Both the position numbers and the translations under genes were made by a program. From Trichomonas vaginalis G3 (Eukaryota > Parabasalia > Trichomonadida > Trichomonadidae), in contig NC_067205.1 of assembly GCF_026262505.1 (NCBI RefSeq), positions 5,146,001-5,210,000 on the forward strand: a stretch of DNA of 64,000 bases, in the 5' to 3' direction. Positions 32,288-43,400 of the stretch are shown one piece after another. Within the stretch, counting starts at the first letter, position 1. Every line of letters starts with the position of its first letter. The notes beneath the pieces are model-generated. The model was given only the letters and a program-made list of their open reading frames with translations, searched no databases and had not been told where the DNA came from.

Positions 32288-32652
32288 ACTCACCACTTTC
32301 AAGTTTTTCATACATATATCTTACCCATTCATTTGGAATACGAGGTCTCGAGTTTTCGTTCATTTTTTTTACTTTACAAAACTGTTTATTTTTCAGAATT
32401 TTTAAATTTGAAAAAATCCATTCTATATCTGATAAATAATATATTATTTTTCAATCAAAATATTTTGATTATCATCTCAAAAGTGTTCTCAAAACCTAGT
32501 TTTTCTTATTTTGGATAATCTTAATATTTATATTATTATAAACTAATTGAACACCATATGTTTTTGTATACTTTTACAAAAAATTGATAGATTTGTGATA
32601 CTTCCCCCGACGATAGTATTGAATAGCTTACATTTTGACAGAACTTAATATG

Positions 32653-33248
32653 GAACATTTCACTAGCTAAAATAAAATAAGTTAATGGCTCTCCAAGTAT
32701 AAATCAAGGGCAAACAGAAATATTTTTTGGCATCCTTTCCAACATTTTGTTTCAATAAAGTTATTTGAAAAACCAATCATATTTTTATTGTATTAATGAA
32801 AGCATTTGTATTTTATTTATTTCTTTACTTGTTCTTTGAATTATATAAAATTAATTGAATTCCATTTCTTGTTATTTGCATTGAGAATCAATGCATTAGA
32901 TGGAATAAAATTTGAAAAATATTGTAAATATATAGAATTTTGAAAGACAACCTTAAATAGTTTAATATAACAATATATCAACTGACCAATCAATTACTAA
33001 AATTCAATTTCGGTTAGGTTTTTCAGAAGTGTCATTTTTTTCAACCATTTTTAATCTTTTATCTCCTATTAAATTTCAAGCGTAATAAATCAAATTATTA
33101 TTTTATATATCTCAAAATTGAATGTTTCCAGTTTCTATGAAAATTAGTCAGTCAACCAAATTTTTAAAAACCTCAAATAATACAATTTTTAATAACTTAT
33201 CTTTGCATGTGATCAAATATAACGTTAATTCATACTGATTGAACTTTT
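32653..33248. other. AT-rich upstream region of the C2/Gln-rich gene
   Basis: No gene. A TCATAC initiator-like site at 33230-33235 lies 17 nt before the ATG at 33249 and fits the T. vaginalis Inr. Nothing else is identified. Confidence 0.55.
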
Positions 33249-35330
33249 ATGTCAGTTCATCAAGGTAATTTAATGACGCTTTATATCCGTATTAAAAGCT
33301 GTACAGAAGTTGTAGATAAGAAAGGTAAAACAAATACATTTGTTATGCAATTCCAAGAATATGGAACTCCTAATAGTGCTATTTCTTCAAGATTTCATGG
33401 CGACAAACCAAGATTTAAGGACGAAATTCTTGAAATGCCAGTTAAAAAGTATGAAAAACACCGTCTTCTTTGCGATATAACTACATGTTCCCAAGATAAT
33501 CCAGTTATTCTTGCTCAATTAGTTTTTCATTTAGCACTTCTTCCAAGAAACAAACAAACGAAGATTATTTTTGTTTATCCAAAGACCAAGTATGGTGTTC
33601 ACATACAAGCTTCCATCGAATTCCATTATTCAACAAATGATTCTGAACCTTTCGATGTTCCTTTCAAAGAAATCAAAGCTGAGGAGTTCCAGAGGTCTAT
33701 GCAAGAAGGTGTCAATATGTCCAACAATGATAACAAGAGATATACAATCAAAGCTGCTGCATATACTGATGAAGATGAAAGAGCTCGTATTGTGTCCGAA
33801 AAAATCCACAGAGCACGTGATGAAACTAATGAAGAACCAGAAGATGACGTACAGATCACAAAATCCAGCGAATCCAAGAAAATTGACTCGAAATCTCCAC
33901 AAAAAACATTTGTTGCAGACATGCCAGTTGCACCAATGGTTGCTCCACCACCAACAAACGCTCCTTTATTCGAAAACCAAAGCTATAGCTCTGTTCAATA
34001 CAAAACTCAAACTCAGATGCCAGTTCCCTCACCTCCTCCAGCTTCTTCACAACTACCACCGATGGACACATGGATTGACCAGCGTCTTACCCCTGTTCCA
34101 AAGCCTCCTGCCGATAGAATTCAGTATTTCGCTCAATTCCAGCAAACAGTCAAAGATTATCAGGCCCAATATGGACCACAACATGCCAAACAATACTACG
34201 ACCAATACATTTCGTACTTCCAAGATTGTACGAGTTATTTAACTTATACAGAAGAGAGAAAGAAGCTTGTTATCCAATATCAGCAGTTACAACAGCAATC
34301 GATCCATCCTCCACCACAATATAATACTCTTCCCCCTCAAAATCCTCGTATGAATTATCCAACTCCTCAGCAACAGCAATCCATGCAACAGATACAAATG
34401 CTACAGCAACAGATCAACATGCTGATATCACAACAGCAGCAAGCCCATCAACAACAGCAATCAATGCAACAAATACAACAACTACAGCAACAAGTACAAT
34501 TCTTACAGCAGCAACTACAGCAACAAAATCAGCAGCAACAGCGGCAATCCAAGCAACAGCAGTTTATTTCGAATCCAATTCCAGTCCAAAACAGCCAGAA
34601 TCCACAGCAGAACATTCAGTACCAACAGCAGTATCAATACAACCAACAACCGCCGATGCAGAATGTTCAGCAAAATCAATATCAAAGTCAATATCAGCAA
34701 ACACGACAAACAATGATTTCTCAGCCACAGAATCAATACCAGACACAATATACAATGCAGCAGCAACCACAATACCAGACCCAGTACCAATACAACTACA
34801 ACCAACAGATGATGTCAAGTAGTGACTCAAATCCCCAGTTAAATTTCGTTCCTCCCCCTCAACAAAAATTACCAAATGAATCTCAACAGTTATATTCGAT
34901 GCCAGTGATGCAACAACCACAACAACCTCAATTACAACAAGTGCAAGTGATGCCTCCGAACCAACAAATTCAACCTGATCAACCACAATTACAACAATTA
35001 CCAGTAATGCCGCCTCCAAAGCAGCCAACACCACCACAACCACAGCTTGCACCACTCCCTGTCATGCAGCCTCCTCAACAACAAAATACAGTCATACAAA
35101 ATCAAGAAATTCCTCAATTACCAGTAATGCAACCACAACAACCAGCTCCACAGCAACCAGTACCACAACAACCACTACCACAACAAACAATGCCACAACC
35201 AGGAGTTAATCCTCAGATGCAGACATTTTCTCAGAAGAACACAACTTCTCCTTATAACAAACAGAATAATCTAGCACAAGAACTTCAACAAAAAGGATTA
35301 CCACCTCCTCCAAACATTACTATGTTTTAA
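33249..35330 (+). CDS. C2-like domain protein with long Gln/Pro-rich tail, 693 aa
   Basis: The N-terminal ~155 residues look like a C2-type beta-sandwich (strands such as LYIRIKSCTEVV, KIIFVYPKTKYG, HIQASIEFHY). Trichomonads have many such proteins, which typically bind membranes or act as adaptors. A charged linker (about 170-220) follows. From about residue 225 to the end the chain is low-complexity, rich in Gln, Pro, Tyr and Asn, with Gln runs at about 370-440 and repeated LPVM-QP units near 540-620. This is a prion-like or condensate-forming composition. An ATG at 33249 with an Inr 17 nt upstream decides the start. Calcium-ligand Asp residues are not clearly conserved, so calcium binding is unproven. 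Confidence 0.7.
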   Translation: MSVHQGNLMTLYIRIKSCTEVVDKKGKTNTFVMQFQEYGTPNSAISSRFHGDKPRFKDEILEMPVKKYEKHRLLCDITTCSQDNPVILAQLVFHLALLPRNKQTKIIFVYPKTKYGVHIQASIEFHYSTNDSEPFDVPFKEIKAEEFQRSMQEGVNMSNNDNKRYTIKAAAYTDEDERARIVSEKIHRARDETNEEPEDDVQITKSSESKKIDSKSPQKTFVADMPVAPMVAPPPTNAPLFENQSYSSVQYKTQTQMPVPSPPPASSQLPPMDTWIDQRLTPVPKPPADRIQYFAQFQQTVKDYQAQYGPQHAKQYYDQYISYFQDCTSYLTYTEERKKLVIQYQQLQQQSIHPPPQYNTLPPQNPRMNYPTPQQQQSMQQIQMLQQQINMLISQQQQAHQQQQSMQQIQQLQQQVQFLQQQLQQQNQQQQRQSKQQQFISNPIPVQNSQNPQQNIQYQQQYQYNQQPPMQNVQQNQYQSQYQQTRQTMISQPQNQYQTQYTMQQQPQYQTQYQYNYNQQMMSSSDSNPQLNFVPPPQQKLPNESQQLYSMPVMQQPQQPQLQQVQVMPPNQQIQPDQPQLQQLPVMPPPKQPTPPQPQLAPLPVMQPPQQQNTVIQNQEIPQLPVMQPQQPAPQQPVPQQPLPQQTMPQPGVNPQMQTFSQKNTTSPYNKQNNLAQELQQKGLPPPPNITMF

Positions 35331-36002
35331 TATAATTTTTTTATCTGATTTATTTATTTTATAAAGATTTGCCCTGTTTTACCAAATTTTTACGACTATT
35401 TTGACTTTTTTTAATATTTGATTTAATCTATTAAACTTATGAAATGTATTTTCATTTAATTCTATCGGCGCGATGCGCCGATATAATTAAGACAGTAAAT
35501 CCCCTCAATATGATGTTACGAAGACTTTGCGGATATTTATTCTACAATAAATTAGATTCTTATTTTTATATTTTTTATGACTTGTTTTTGATAGTTTTCG
35601 TTCAGAAATTTTAATCATATTTTAAGTAAACATATATTAGTATTCTTCATTATTTGTTTGGCGCAAAGCGCCAACCAAATAGTGAATATTTCGATTTTTC
35701 AAAAAATTATTAAATTTGGCCGAAGGTGGCGTGCTTGCCCGAAGGGCAAGCGAAGCCACCTGAGGCCCCAAATTATATTTGATCAAATATATATCTTCAC
35801 ACTGCAGATCAATAAATCACATGATATGCTTGTGGCGGGCAATGTAATTTTACTAATTAGAAGATAGAATATGCATTACAAATACCTATATATTATGAAT
35901 ATCAAATTAAAATAGGAAATTTCATAGATTTTTTCATTTTGTCCACAAAAGTGAGTTACCGTGAAATTTCGGTAAAATTATGACATCTAAAATTTTTGAT
36001 TG
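35331..36002. repeat. Intergenic with three GC-rich palindromes
   Basis: The AT-rich spacer carries three strong palindromes. 35463-35483 is TATCGGCGC-gat-GCGCCGATA. 35658-35674 is TTGGCGC-aaa-GCGCCAA. 35713-35773 is a nested stem, GGCC-gaa-GGTGGC-gt-GCTTGCCC-gaa-GGGCAAGC and so on, flanked by AAATTTGG/CCAAATT. There is no gene. They stand out strongly against the local base composition. Confidence 0.8.
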
Positions 36003-37244
36003 ATGTCCAAGGGAGAAATTAACCAAAATCATTATGACAAATTGATGGAGATTTATACAGGATATAATGATGTCTTCAATGCTTTGTACAGGCTGAAAAC
36101 AAGTGACGAAGAAAAATTAAACGCAATTTACAAAAAAATCAAACAAAACCTGATTGACTCTTATCAAATTCCACCTGATGCGATAATCACTGAAATATCC
36201 CAACTTTCAATTTATAACAACCGCTACATGAAGTCATATTTAGTGATTGCCAAACAAATTGTTGACGAATACCATCTAAATCATGTCAACGGAATCGACA
36301 GAGTTTTTAATTACCTTTTCTACAAAGAATACATCACAGTATTGAATGAATATATGAAATATCATTTTAACTATTATGAAGATGCTCATTATTCATCTGA
36401 TATTCACAACCAAAAAACACTTCACAGATCTATTATGGATGATGACAAAATAGCATTGATAAATTTTACAGAAAAAGAAGGATTTGATAAAAATCAAAAA
36501 TTTTTATGCGATTTATATCCATTTTTAGGAGGATATGGTATTTCTTTACTTGAATTATGTTGTTATCATGGATCTGTTGATTGTTTTAAGTTTTTAAGAA
36601 CGAAATTTCAATCAGAAATCACTCCAACTTGTCTTAGATATTCTTTTTTGGGTGGAAATCCAGAAATTATGAATGAATGCTTGAAAGTACAAAAACCAGA
36701 TGCATTATGCATGAAATATGCAATTATATCACACAATATTGATTTTGTCACATTTTTGATGAATGAACACAACATAAAAATTGATTTAAAATTGTGCTCT
36801 AAATACAATAACCTTCAATCATTTTTAATTTATTTGGATCAAACAAATGACATCAACACATGTTTTGTTTATTCTCTGAATTTCCATCTTTCATCACTTT
36901 TAGAATATTTTATTTCAAATGGTGCAGATATCAATGCTAAAGACATAAATGAATTTACCCCTCTTCATTGTGCAGCCAGGAATAACAGCAAAGAAACTGC
37001 AGAAATTCTTATTTCAAATGGTGCAGATATCAATGCTAAAACTAAAGATGAATTTACCCCTCTTCATTGTGCAGCCAGGAATAACAGCAAAGAAACTGCA
37101 GAAATTATTATTTCAAATGGTGCAGATATCAATGCTAAAACTAAAGATGAATTTACCCCTCTTCATTCTGCAGCCATGAATAACAGCAAAGAAACTACAG
37201 AAATTCTAATTTTAAATGGTGCAGATATCAATGCTAAAGTCTGA
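36003..37244 (+). CDS. DUF3447/ankyrin repeat protein, 413 aa (early stop)
   Basis: A member of the very large T. vaginalis DUF3447-ankyrin family. The N-terminal ~290 residues carry the family core (LLELCCYHGSVDCFKFLRTK, FLGGNPEIMNECL, MKYAIISHNIDFV), followed by about three and a half 33-residue ankyrin repeats (EFTPLHCAARNNSKETAEIL, ISNGADINAKTKD). Ankyrin repeats bind other proteins; the partner is unknown. ATG is at 36003. The repeats are almost identical at DNA level. The frame ends at a TGA (37242-37244), but repeat coding continues in the same frame for 28 codons to a TAA at 37328, so the gene has probably been shortened recently by one stop. No clear Inr is seen upstream. Confidence 0.85.
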   Translation: MSKGEINQNHYDKLMEIYTGYNDVFNALYRLKTSDEEKLNAIYKKIKQNLIDSYQIPPDAIITEISQLSIYNNRYMKSYLVIAKQIVDEYHLNHVNGIDRVFNYLFYKEYITVLNEYMKYHFNYYEDAHYSSDIHNQKTLHRSIMDDDKIALINFTEKEGFDKNQKFLCDLYPFLGGYGISLLELCCYHGSVDCFKFLRTKFQSEITPTCLRYSFLGGNPEIMNECLKVQKPDALCMKYAIISHNIDFVTFLMNEHNIKIDLKLCSKYNNLQSFLIYLDQTNDINTCFVYSLNFHLSSLLEYFISNGADINAKDINEFTPLHCAARNNSKETAEILISNGADINAKTKDEFTPLHCAARNNSKETAEIIISNGADINAKTKDEFTPLHSAAMNNSKETTEILILNGADINAKV

Positions 37245-37869
37245 AGAGGGGTGAGTCCTCTTCAATATGCAGCCTGCTCTCACAGCAAAGAAACTGCAGA
37301 AATTCTTATTTCAAACAAGACAAAATAAAGAGTCTTCTCTTATATTCTATGCAAATAAACTTGATTGAAAAGTTCATTCAACTTTACTTATCATCATACA
37401 AGATTTAAATAAAAAAGATTTATATAAGTTTTTACTGAGAAGCACGGGTAATATTTTCAACAAATGTAAGAGCGACATCGAGTGGTGTTGCCTTGTTCTA
37501 TATCTAAAATTATATGCTTTATATAGTTAAATAACATTATACTGTTTCTTAGCAATCATCTTTGACATTAACACCATGCGGCAATTATTAGTTATTTTGA
37601 TTTTCATATGAATTTCTCATGATTAAAATGATGAATATATAATCGGATACTAATGCTATTTATGTTGTCTATTTTCCAATATCTTTCACTAGAAAATACT
37701 TCATAGAATGCAGTTTCAATTGTTTATGATATTTTGTAGTATGATCAATACATTACAATGCTAGATCATTTATATTGCATGGGTTAATAAGTTGGTCATT
37801 AATTTACTGAACAAATAACAAATATTTATTATATAAAAAAAACACAAAAGAAAGATTAGAATATCCATA
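37245..37869. other. Tail of ankyrin gene and non-coding spacer
   Basis: 37245-37328 is an in-frame remnant of one more ankyrin repeat (SPLQYAACSHSKETAEIL). After that the DNA is AT-rich and non-coding up to the end of the convergent bromodomain-like gene. Confidence 0.65.
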
Positions 37870-38553
37870 TTATCTACATGTTATAATATCAGAATCAATA
37901 CTGTTGATATACTTTTTGATCAGTGATAAAGCAAATGGAGAGAGCTGTGAGAATTTGAATGAAAATTTGTTTTTCTTTGGAACAATAGTTTTATCGTAAG
38001 ATGTAGCAAGAGCTGCTAATTTCTGTATTGCTTCGTCGCTTTCAGCTGAAACGCCATCTGCACTAAAATCGAACACTTCTACAACTAAATGATCAAATCC
38101 TCCTTGTATAAATGGTTTCTTAGGAAGAGAATTTGTTACTTCTCCCTCTTTAGGCATTTGATCTGGTGAATTACAAATTTCATTTGATAATTCCTTTATT
38201 TTATCAGCAATTATATTTAATTCGCGAGACGTACTATTATTCTTTGAAGACGCGATAACTTTATCCATTTCTTCGTAAAAGATTTGCAATAATGTTTGTC
38301 CAGCTAAGCCAATTTTTGAATTTTTACCGCTAATTTTTATTAAATTGTTAATTGCTCGACTCACATCATCTATAACTTTATTGGATGATTGATATTTTCC
38401 TGATTGCACGTTGTCGTATATCATTTCTAAGGTTAGGTTGGAAATTTTAGCTTCATAGTGCTTAGACATAATTGGTTCTAAAAATTTTGCTAATGGGGAA
38501 GCTCTTACTTTATCTAATACATTACAACAATTAATTCTTTCACCGAAGTCCAT
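37870..38553 (-). CDS. BET-like bromodomain protein (divergent), 227 aa
   Basis: The N-terminal ~105 residues follow the bromodomain helical pattern: LAKFLEPI near the start, then ISNLTLEMIYDNVQSGKY where the family has a P-DL..I...L..G.Y pattern, then VIDDVSRAINNLI, then a final long helix. The region at about 185-222 (SFKFSQLSPFALSLIKKYI) resembles an NET-type domain. Small BET-like proteins of this layout would bind acetylated histones in the nucleus. The usual acetyl-lysine-binding Asn is not clear, so the call is tentative. An Inr TCATTC lies 7 nt upstream of the ATG at 38553. Confidence 0.55.
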   Translation of the reverse strand: MDFGERINCCNVLDKVRASPLAKFLEPIMSKHYEAKISNLTLEMIYDNVQSGKYQSSNKVIDDVSRAINNLIKISGKNSKIGLAGQTLLQIFYEEMDKVIASSKNNSTSRELNIIADKIKELSNEICNSPDQMPKEGEVTNSLPKKPFIQGGFDHLVVEVFDFSADGVSAESDEAIQKLAALATSYDKTIVPKKNKFSFKFSQLSPFALSLIKKYINSIDSDIITCR

Positions 38554-38730
38554 TGTGAATGATTTTTTATTTTAGAACCTGAAAATACAACGTTGAGTGG
38601 ATAAGAATATGGATAAAAATATAAATTTCAATTTTTGCCTAATGAAATTATTTCGTTTACAAAATGTGAAATTTTCATTTTTACATATTTTTGCATATTA
38701 AGCATTGATTATCAAATCATATCAGAAACG
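38554..38730. promoter_or_regulatory. Bidirectional promoter, bromodomain gene / SLC35 gene
   Basis: A 177-bp region with TCATTC on the minus strand (38562-38557) and TCATAT on the plus strand (38717-38722, putative +1 at 38719, 12 nt before the ATG at 38731). Both fit the trichomonad Inr. An in-frame ATG further up (38635 frame) is rejected because it lies upstream of the plus-strand initiator. Confidence 0.65.
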
Positions 38731-39825
38731 ATGAAATTTGAAAGCAAATCAAAAATAATTTCAATGGGAGTAGGAAACGCAGCATGGATTTTAATGTCTA
38801 TGGTATCTTCTACAGCTCTGATTATGACAAATAAATATATTATGAATACATATCATTTCAAATGGGCTATTACACTTTCAGCTTACCATTTCTTTTGCAC
38901 ATACGTTTTATTAGAGATAATGTGCAGATTACATTTGTTTGAACGTGCAACTCACGTACCTGCCAGTGCTCGCTGGAATAATGCTTTCTTCAATGTTTGC
39001 GGAATCGTTTTCATGAACTTTAATCTTAACAAAAACTCTGTTGGCTTTTATCAACTTTCGAAGCTATGCACAATTCCTGTTATGGTTTTAGCAAACTATA
39101 TCTTTTACGGAAAGAAGACACCATTTCGTACATTATGCTGCTTAGCTGTTCTCTTAGTAGGTATTGCTATGTTTACCATTAACGAAGTTAGCGTAAACTA
39201 CCTTGGATGCATCTTAGCTATCATTGCAGTCGTTTTCACTACTGCTTCACAAATGAACACAAATATCGCATCAAACAAATACAAATGCTTTGGCCCTCCA
39301 ATGCAACACATTACAGCTTTACCAATGGCAGCTTTTGGCCTTATCTCAAGCCTTTCCATTGAAACTTTTGGAGAAAATTCGATTTATTTACATTCATTTG
39401 AACGAACTGAAATCATTTTAGTCTTATTTACAGGTGTAATTGCGCTTGTTTCCAACGTTTGCGCCTTCGCATTAATCGGAAAAACATCAGCAGTTACATA
39501 TCAAGTTACGGGCCATGCAAAGACCATCATTATCTTCATAATCGGTCTTCTTTACATGGACTCAAACGCAAATGAGACAAGAGAACAGACAATCAAGAAG
39601 ATTATTGGTTTAATCTTCGGAATGGGCGGAACAATCGCTTATACAATCTTCGAAATGCAGGATAAAGCAGCTGCAGCGAAGAGCAAAGAGGAGAAAAAGA
39701 GTGATGAACAAGAACTCAAGAGCGACAGCCCAAGAACAACAGAATTTTTACAGGTTCCAGAAAATATTGATGATTCTGATAGTATTGCAGAAGACAAAGA
39801 GAAAAAAGATGAGAACCAACCATGA
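38731..39825 (+). CDS. Nucleotide-sugar/triose-phosphate transporter family protein (SLC35E3-like), 364 aa
   Basis: A drug/metabolite transporter superfamily protein with about ten membrane helices from residue ~12 to ~305. It has the motif NKNSVGFYQLSKLCTIPVMV typical of SLC35E3 and plant UDP-sugar transporters, and a GHAKTIIIF stretch in the last third. These proteins exchange nucleotide sugars for nucleoside monophosphates across Golgi or ER membranes and so feed glycan synthesis. The C-terminal tail (about 310-364) is charged and includes KSKEEKKSDEQELK. The start at 38731 is set by the Inr 12 nt upstream. Substrate cannot be told from sequence. Confidence 0.85.
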   Translation: MKFESKSKIISMGVGNAAWILMSMVSSTALIMTNKYIMNTYHFKWAITLSAYHFFCTYVLLEIMCRLHLFERATHVPASARWNNAFFNVCGIVFMNFNLNKNSVGFYQLSKLCTIPVMVLANYIFYGKKTPFRTLCCLAVLLVGIAMFTINEVSVNYLGCILAIIAVVFTTASQMNTNIASNKYKCFGPPMQHITALPMAAFGLISSLSIETFGENSIYLHSFERTEIILVLFTGVIALVSNVCAFALIGKTSAVTYQVTGHAKTIIIFIIGLLYMDSNANETREQTIKKIIGLIFGMGGTIAYTIFEMQDKAAAAKSKEEKKSDEQELKSDSPRTTEFLQVPENIDDSDSIAEDKEKKDENQP

Positions 39826-40441
39826 TTTATTATTAAAATATAGTTATGGTTTTTTTTTTATTATATTTCGGAATATAATTTCTTTTTTACTATTACGGAA
39901 TATGTAATTTTCTATAAAATTTCAATAAAACTAAAAGAGAGGAGAAAAATCGTCATAGATCGAAATGAAATCATGAACATTTAGGCCCAGAGAAAAAATT
40001 TTGATTTAACATAGGAACATTATAGCAAATTTCTACGTTTGAATGCTTTAAAAAGATATAGACTTATAATATTGGCTGATTAAGAGCAGATTTTTCTCAA
40101 TATTCATTATTTTATAAAAAATAGATCAATGCACGTGATAGATGGACAATTTGATTATGTAATCTCTAATAACGAACACTAAAGAAACATTGTTGAAATG
40201 AGATATTTAATTTTAACCATCGAACATATTTCCAAGCTCAATTAAACTTCATGTTAGGCATATTAGTCAGACTAATATCATGTGCATGTATATCATATAG
40301 ATACAGTAATATCTAATTTAGATTGAGTGATAAAATCCTTACAAATGAAAAATACTAGTGGATTATGCAAATTAAACAAGATAAACAAACAAATTTTATA
40401 TTAACAATAAACAAAAATATAAAAATTAAAAATATAATAAT
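39826..40441. other. Intergenic, non-coding
   Basis: AT-rich spacer between the convergent SLC35-like and kinase genes, 616 bp. No open frame or repeat of note. Confidence 0.6.
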
Positions 40442-43400
40442 CTAATCTTCCGACTTCGAATCTTCTTCCTCACCAATATCTTCATCTTCTATAATTGAGT
40501 CCAGAATAGAATCCTCTTCATTAATCTTATTTTCCACTTTATCGTTGTATTCAATGTGAGGAAGTGGACCTTCCATTGCGTCAGGGAAGTATTCATCAAA
40601 TTTAGCAATGACTTGTGTTAATGATGGCCTTCTACTGACAGATCTCTGTAGAACAAATTCGATAAATCCGCTAAATCTCATATCTTTTGGTAATTTCTTC
40701 ATGCACTGAGGAGTAATTAATGCTTCTTTAGGATCAGTAACCCTTGTAAAGAACCTTGACCAGTCTGTATCAACAAATAAGAATTCTCCTGTCAAAAGTT
40801 CGTAAAAAAGACAGCCAATGCTCCATACATCGCTTGCCGGACCTGCTCCAACCTGTTTTCTCCTATCGAATGTTGGATTATTGACTGATGCATTGATAGC
40901 AATTGACAACATTTCCGGTGATTTTATCCATTCTGTTCCTCTGTTGAGTTGTGTGTAACTTGAGGCTTCATTCTTGTAACAGATACTTTCACCGAAGTCT
41001 GCCAATGCCGGATACCCGTTTTTATCGAGAACAACGTTGTCGCATTTGATATCAAAATGATTAATTCTGTTATCCAAGAGAACTGTCGCAGCATTGAGGA
41101 ACTCTTTGAATAAGCGAATAATTGTTGGTAGAGGAGGATTGCTTTGGAAGCTCTTTCGCCATGTTTTCAACGTCATTGGATAAAATTCCATGACAATGTA
41201 GTAAGAATCACTTGTACAGCCGTAATTAAGCAACTGTGTGACACGTCTATCGCCTTTGCATAGCTCTAGAATCGAGATTTCTCCGAAAACATCTACTAAT
41301 TTTGGATTATCGAATGTATCTCGACTTTTTTGAAGGATTTTAACGGCAACTTTTACATCATTGACCATTACAGCCATGACGGCACCAAATGCTCCAGATG
41401 CAATATGTTGTCCGTTCTTATAATCCTCTGGATTAAACATTTCAGGGACAAGAAGTCTGAGAAGTCGCAGATAGTTGTTGAACTGTTCCATTTCATCGAT
41501 CTTTGATATATTCTTGTCATTCTTTTCTTCATCTTCCGTTGGAAAATGATGATCAGAATAATTCATCAATAAATCATCATCAATTGAGTTTGAAATGAAA
41601 GAAGGAAGAGTTATGTTACCTGCAGAGTTCAAACTTAAATTCTTTGCAACTCCACCTTTATCTGAAAATGTTTTCTTCAAAAAGTTCGAAGAAAGCTTCG
41701 GAATTTCTGGAGAATAGGCTTCTTTGAGCATTGGCGTGATTTCTTCGTTCTGTTTCATCTCCATGTGCCTCATTAAAGTAAATAATACGTTTGGTTTGCG
41801 ATTTACTTGAGGGAATGGATCAACGAACACATTATCGAAGTTGTGAATTTGGTGGTCAATGAGAAAAGCGAAAATAAGTTGAATAAACTTCACATGAATT
41901 TCAGTATCAAAATAAATCGGCATTGACTCTCTAAGATCGTTATAATCACGCATGGATATAGATTCCGACTTCTTGTATGGCTTCTGAGCTTTGTTAAGGG
42001 CAATTTGTGGCTTTGGATTTTCCAAATTTAGAAGTGGAAGCATCTTATTCATATCCTGCTGTGAAAGTTTCTTCGTTAGAGGGAAAATCATTTGAGTTCC
42101 CTTCTTAAAAACCTGCGCAATTGGTCTTGGACCTTGATGACTTCCTAATTTGTCATCAATCAGCTCTTCCAGGCCAATATTCTTCATAACGAAGTCTAAG
42201 AAGTGTAGAGATGCTAGTTGTTCGTTGATTAATTGAGAACGATTTGCAATAATTGAAGTTATCACTTCAAGAATGCAACTAATGATTGATATCCTCAAAA
42301 CTTGCTTTGTTAGTTCATGTATGAGGATATGAATGAAATAACAAAGGTGCCATTGAACAGATTCGACGTCAAGATTATTTAATACAGTTGAAATGAAAGA
42401 AACTCCAGTTTGGATACATGTTTTGTAGTCTTTACACTGTTCAATGAAATTCTGTGCCGTTGAATAAGCAACAGATCTAAGAGTACTATGCTGAGCGAAT
42501 GGTTCTGGAAAATTAACTCCGAAAGAGAGCATAATCGTTAGAGCCGACCTAACAAAGTTTGTCATTGGTCTGTCAATTAATTCGTCAACGAATTTTGTTG
42601 TTTTTTCGGTAACTAAAATCGAAATTTGATTATGGAACAAAGGATTGGCAGAAATGCGGAGGAACGAATCAAATGCAGCAAAGAATGGTAAAAGCTGTTC
42701 TTGGTTATCGATTTTAACAAAATATGGAATTAATTTTCCTAATAACATCGGAACAGAGTTTTTCAAGTACATTTTATTTGCGAAGTCTCTTGCAAAGTAA
42801 CATGCTGCAGTTTGGTTCTCAGTCAGAAGGTTATTGAAGAATTCAGAAAATAATTTTTCATCAAAATACCTTTCGAAGTGCATCATAAGCTGATCTCTCA
42901 TGGAAATGAAGACTAAAAACTCTGATGCGATCGAATTGATCTCTTCCTCTGAAAAAACCGATAAATGTAAATTTGATGAATTTTCTTTGTAAATTTGAGT
43001 CAAATTTGTGAGGATAATCTTCGGTATTTCCAATTCACTTGGCTTTAGAGATAGTCTTGCAGGCCTAGTTATCTCAAAAACGTCTTCTTTGTAGTGAACA
43101 TGCGGAAATACGACAAAAGTTGATGCAAAACGTTCAGTTAGAGCCCAACCAAGAGCTTCTCCAAACATATTTATATCGTTTTCGTTCAGATAACTCTTAA
43201 TTTTCATGTCTTCGTACGCACGACGAGTAATTCTTGTTCCTGGCTGATAATCCGCACTAATTTCCGGTCCTAATGCAATGGCAGGCACTTCTGACTCAGG
43301 ATTGACCTTTGGCTTGTCTTGATTTGTTCTCTGAATTTTGACAAGATTTGAATATTTGATTTTCTTCTTTGTATTGCGACTTTCTGCCATTTTCTTTTGA

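Larger units (their letters stand above)
28774..32652. mobile_element. Integrase-type DNA transposon with ~70-bp inverted ends (3.9 kb)
   Basis: The left end 28774- (CATATTAAGTTCTGTCAAAA, continuing TGTAAGCTATT) is repeated inverted at the right end (-32652). After a short length difference, a further match ATCGTCG..GGAAGTA brings the inverted repeats to about 70 bp. Both ends carry TTAA just inside, so the true boundary may be TTAA-flanked. Inside is a minus-strand transposase with an rve/integrase DDE core, three hairpins and a nested element at 30803-32287. A stand-alone integrase with such ends suggests a Ginger-like cut-and-paste element (inference). The element is interrupted and presumably inactive. 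Confidence 0.7.

Noticed and set aside
34515-35055. Antisense hydrophobic proteins opposite the Gln-rich tail
   Set aside because: Gln-rich codons read backwards give Leu/Val-rich frames; these are shadows of the real gene.
35713-35773. Bacterial-type terminator
   Set aside because: The stem is strong, but this is a eukaryotic nuclear context and there is no evidence that such stems end transcription here.
38635-38730. Longer N-terminus of the SLC35-like protein
   Set aside because: The extra 32 residues lie upstream of a good initiator 12 nt before the 38731 ATG, so they would not be transcribed.
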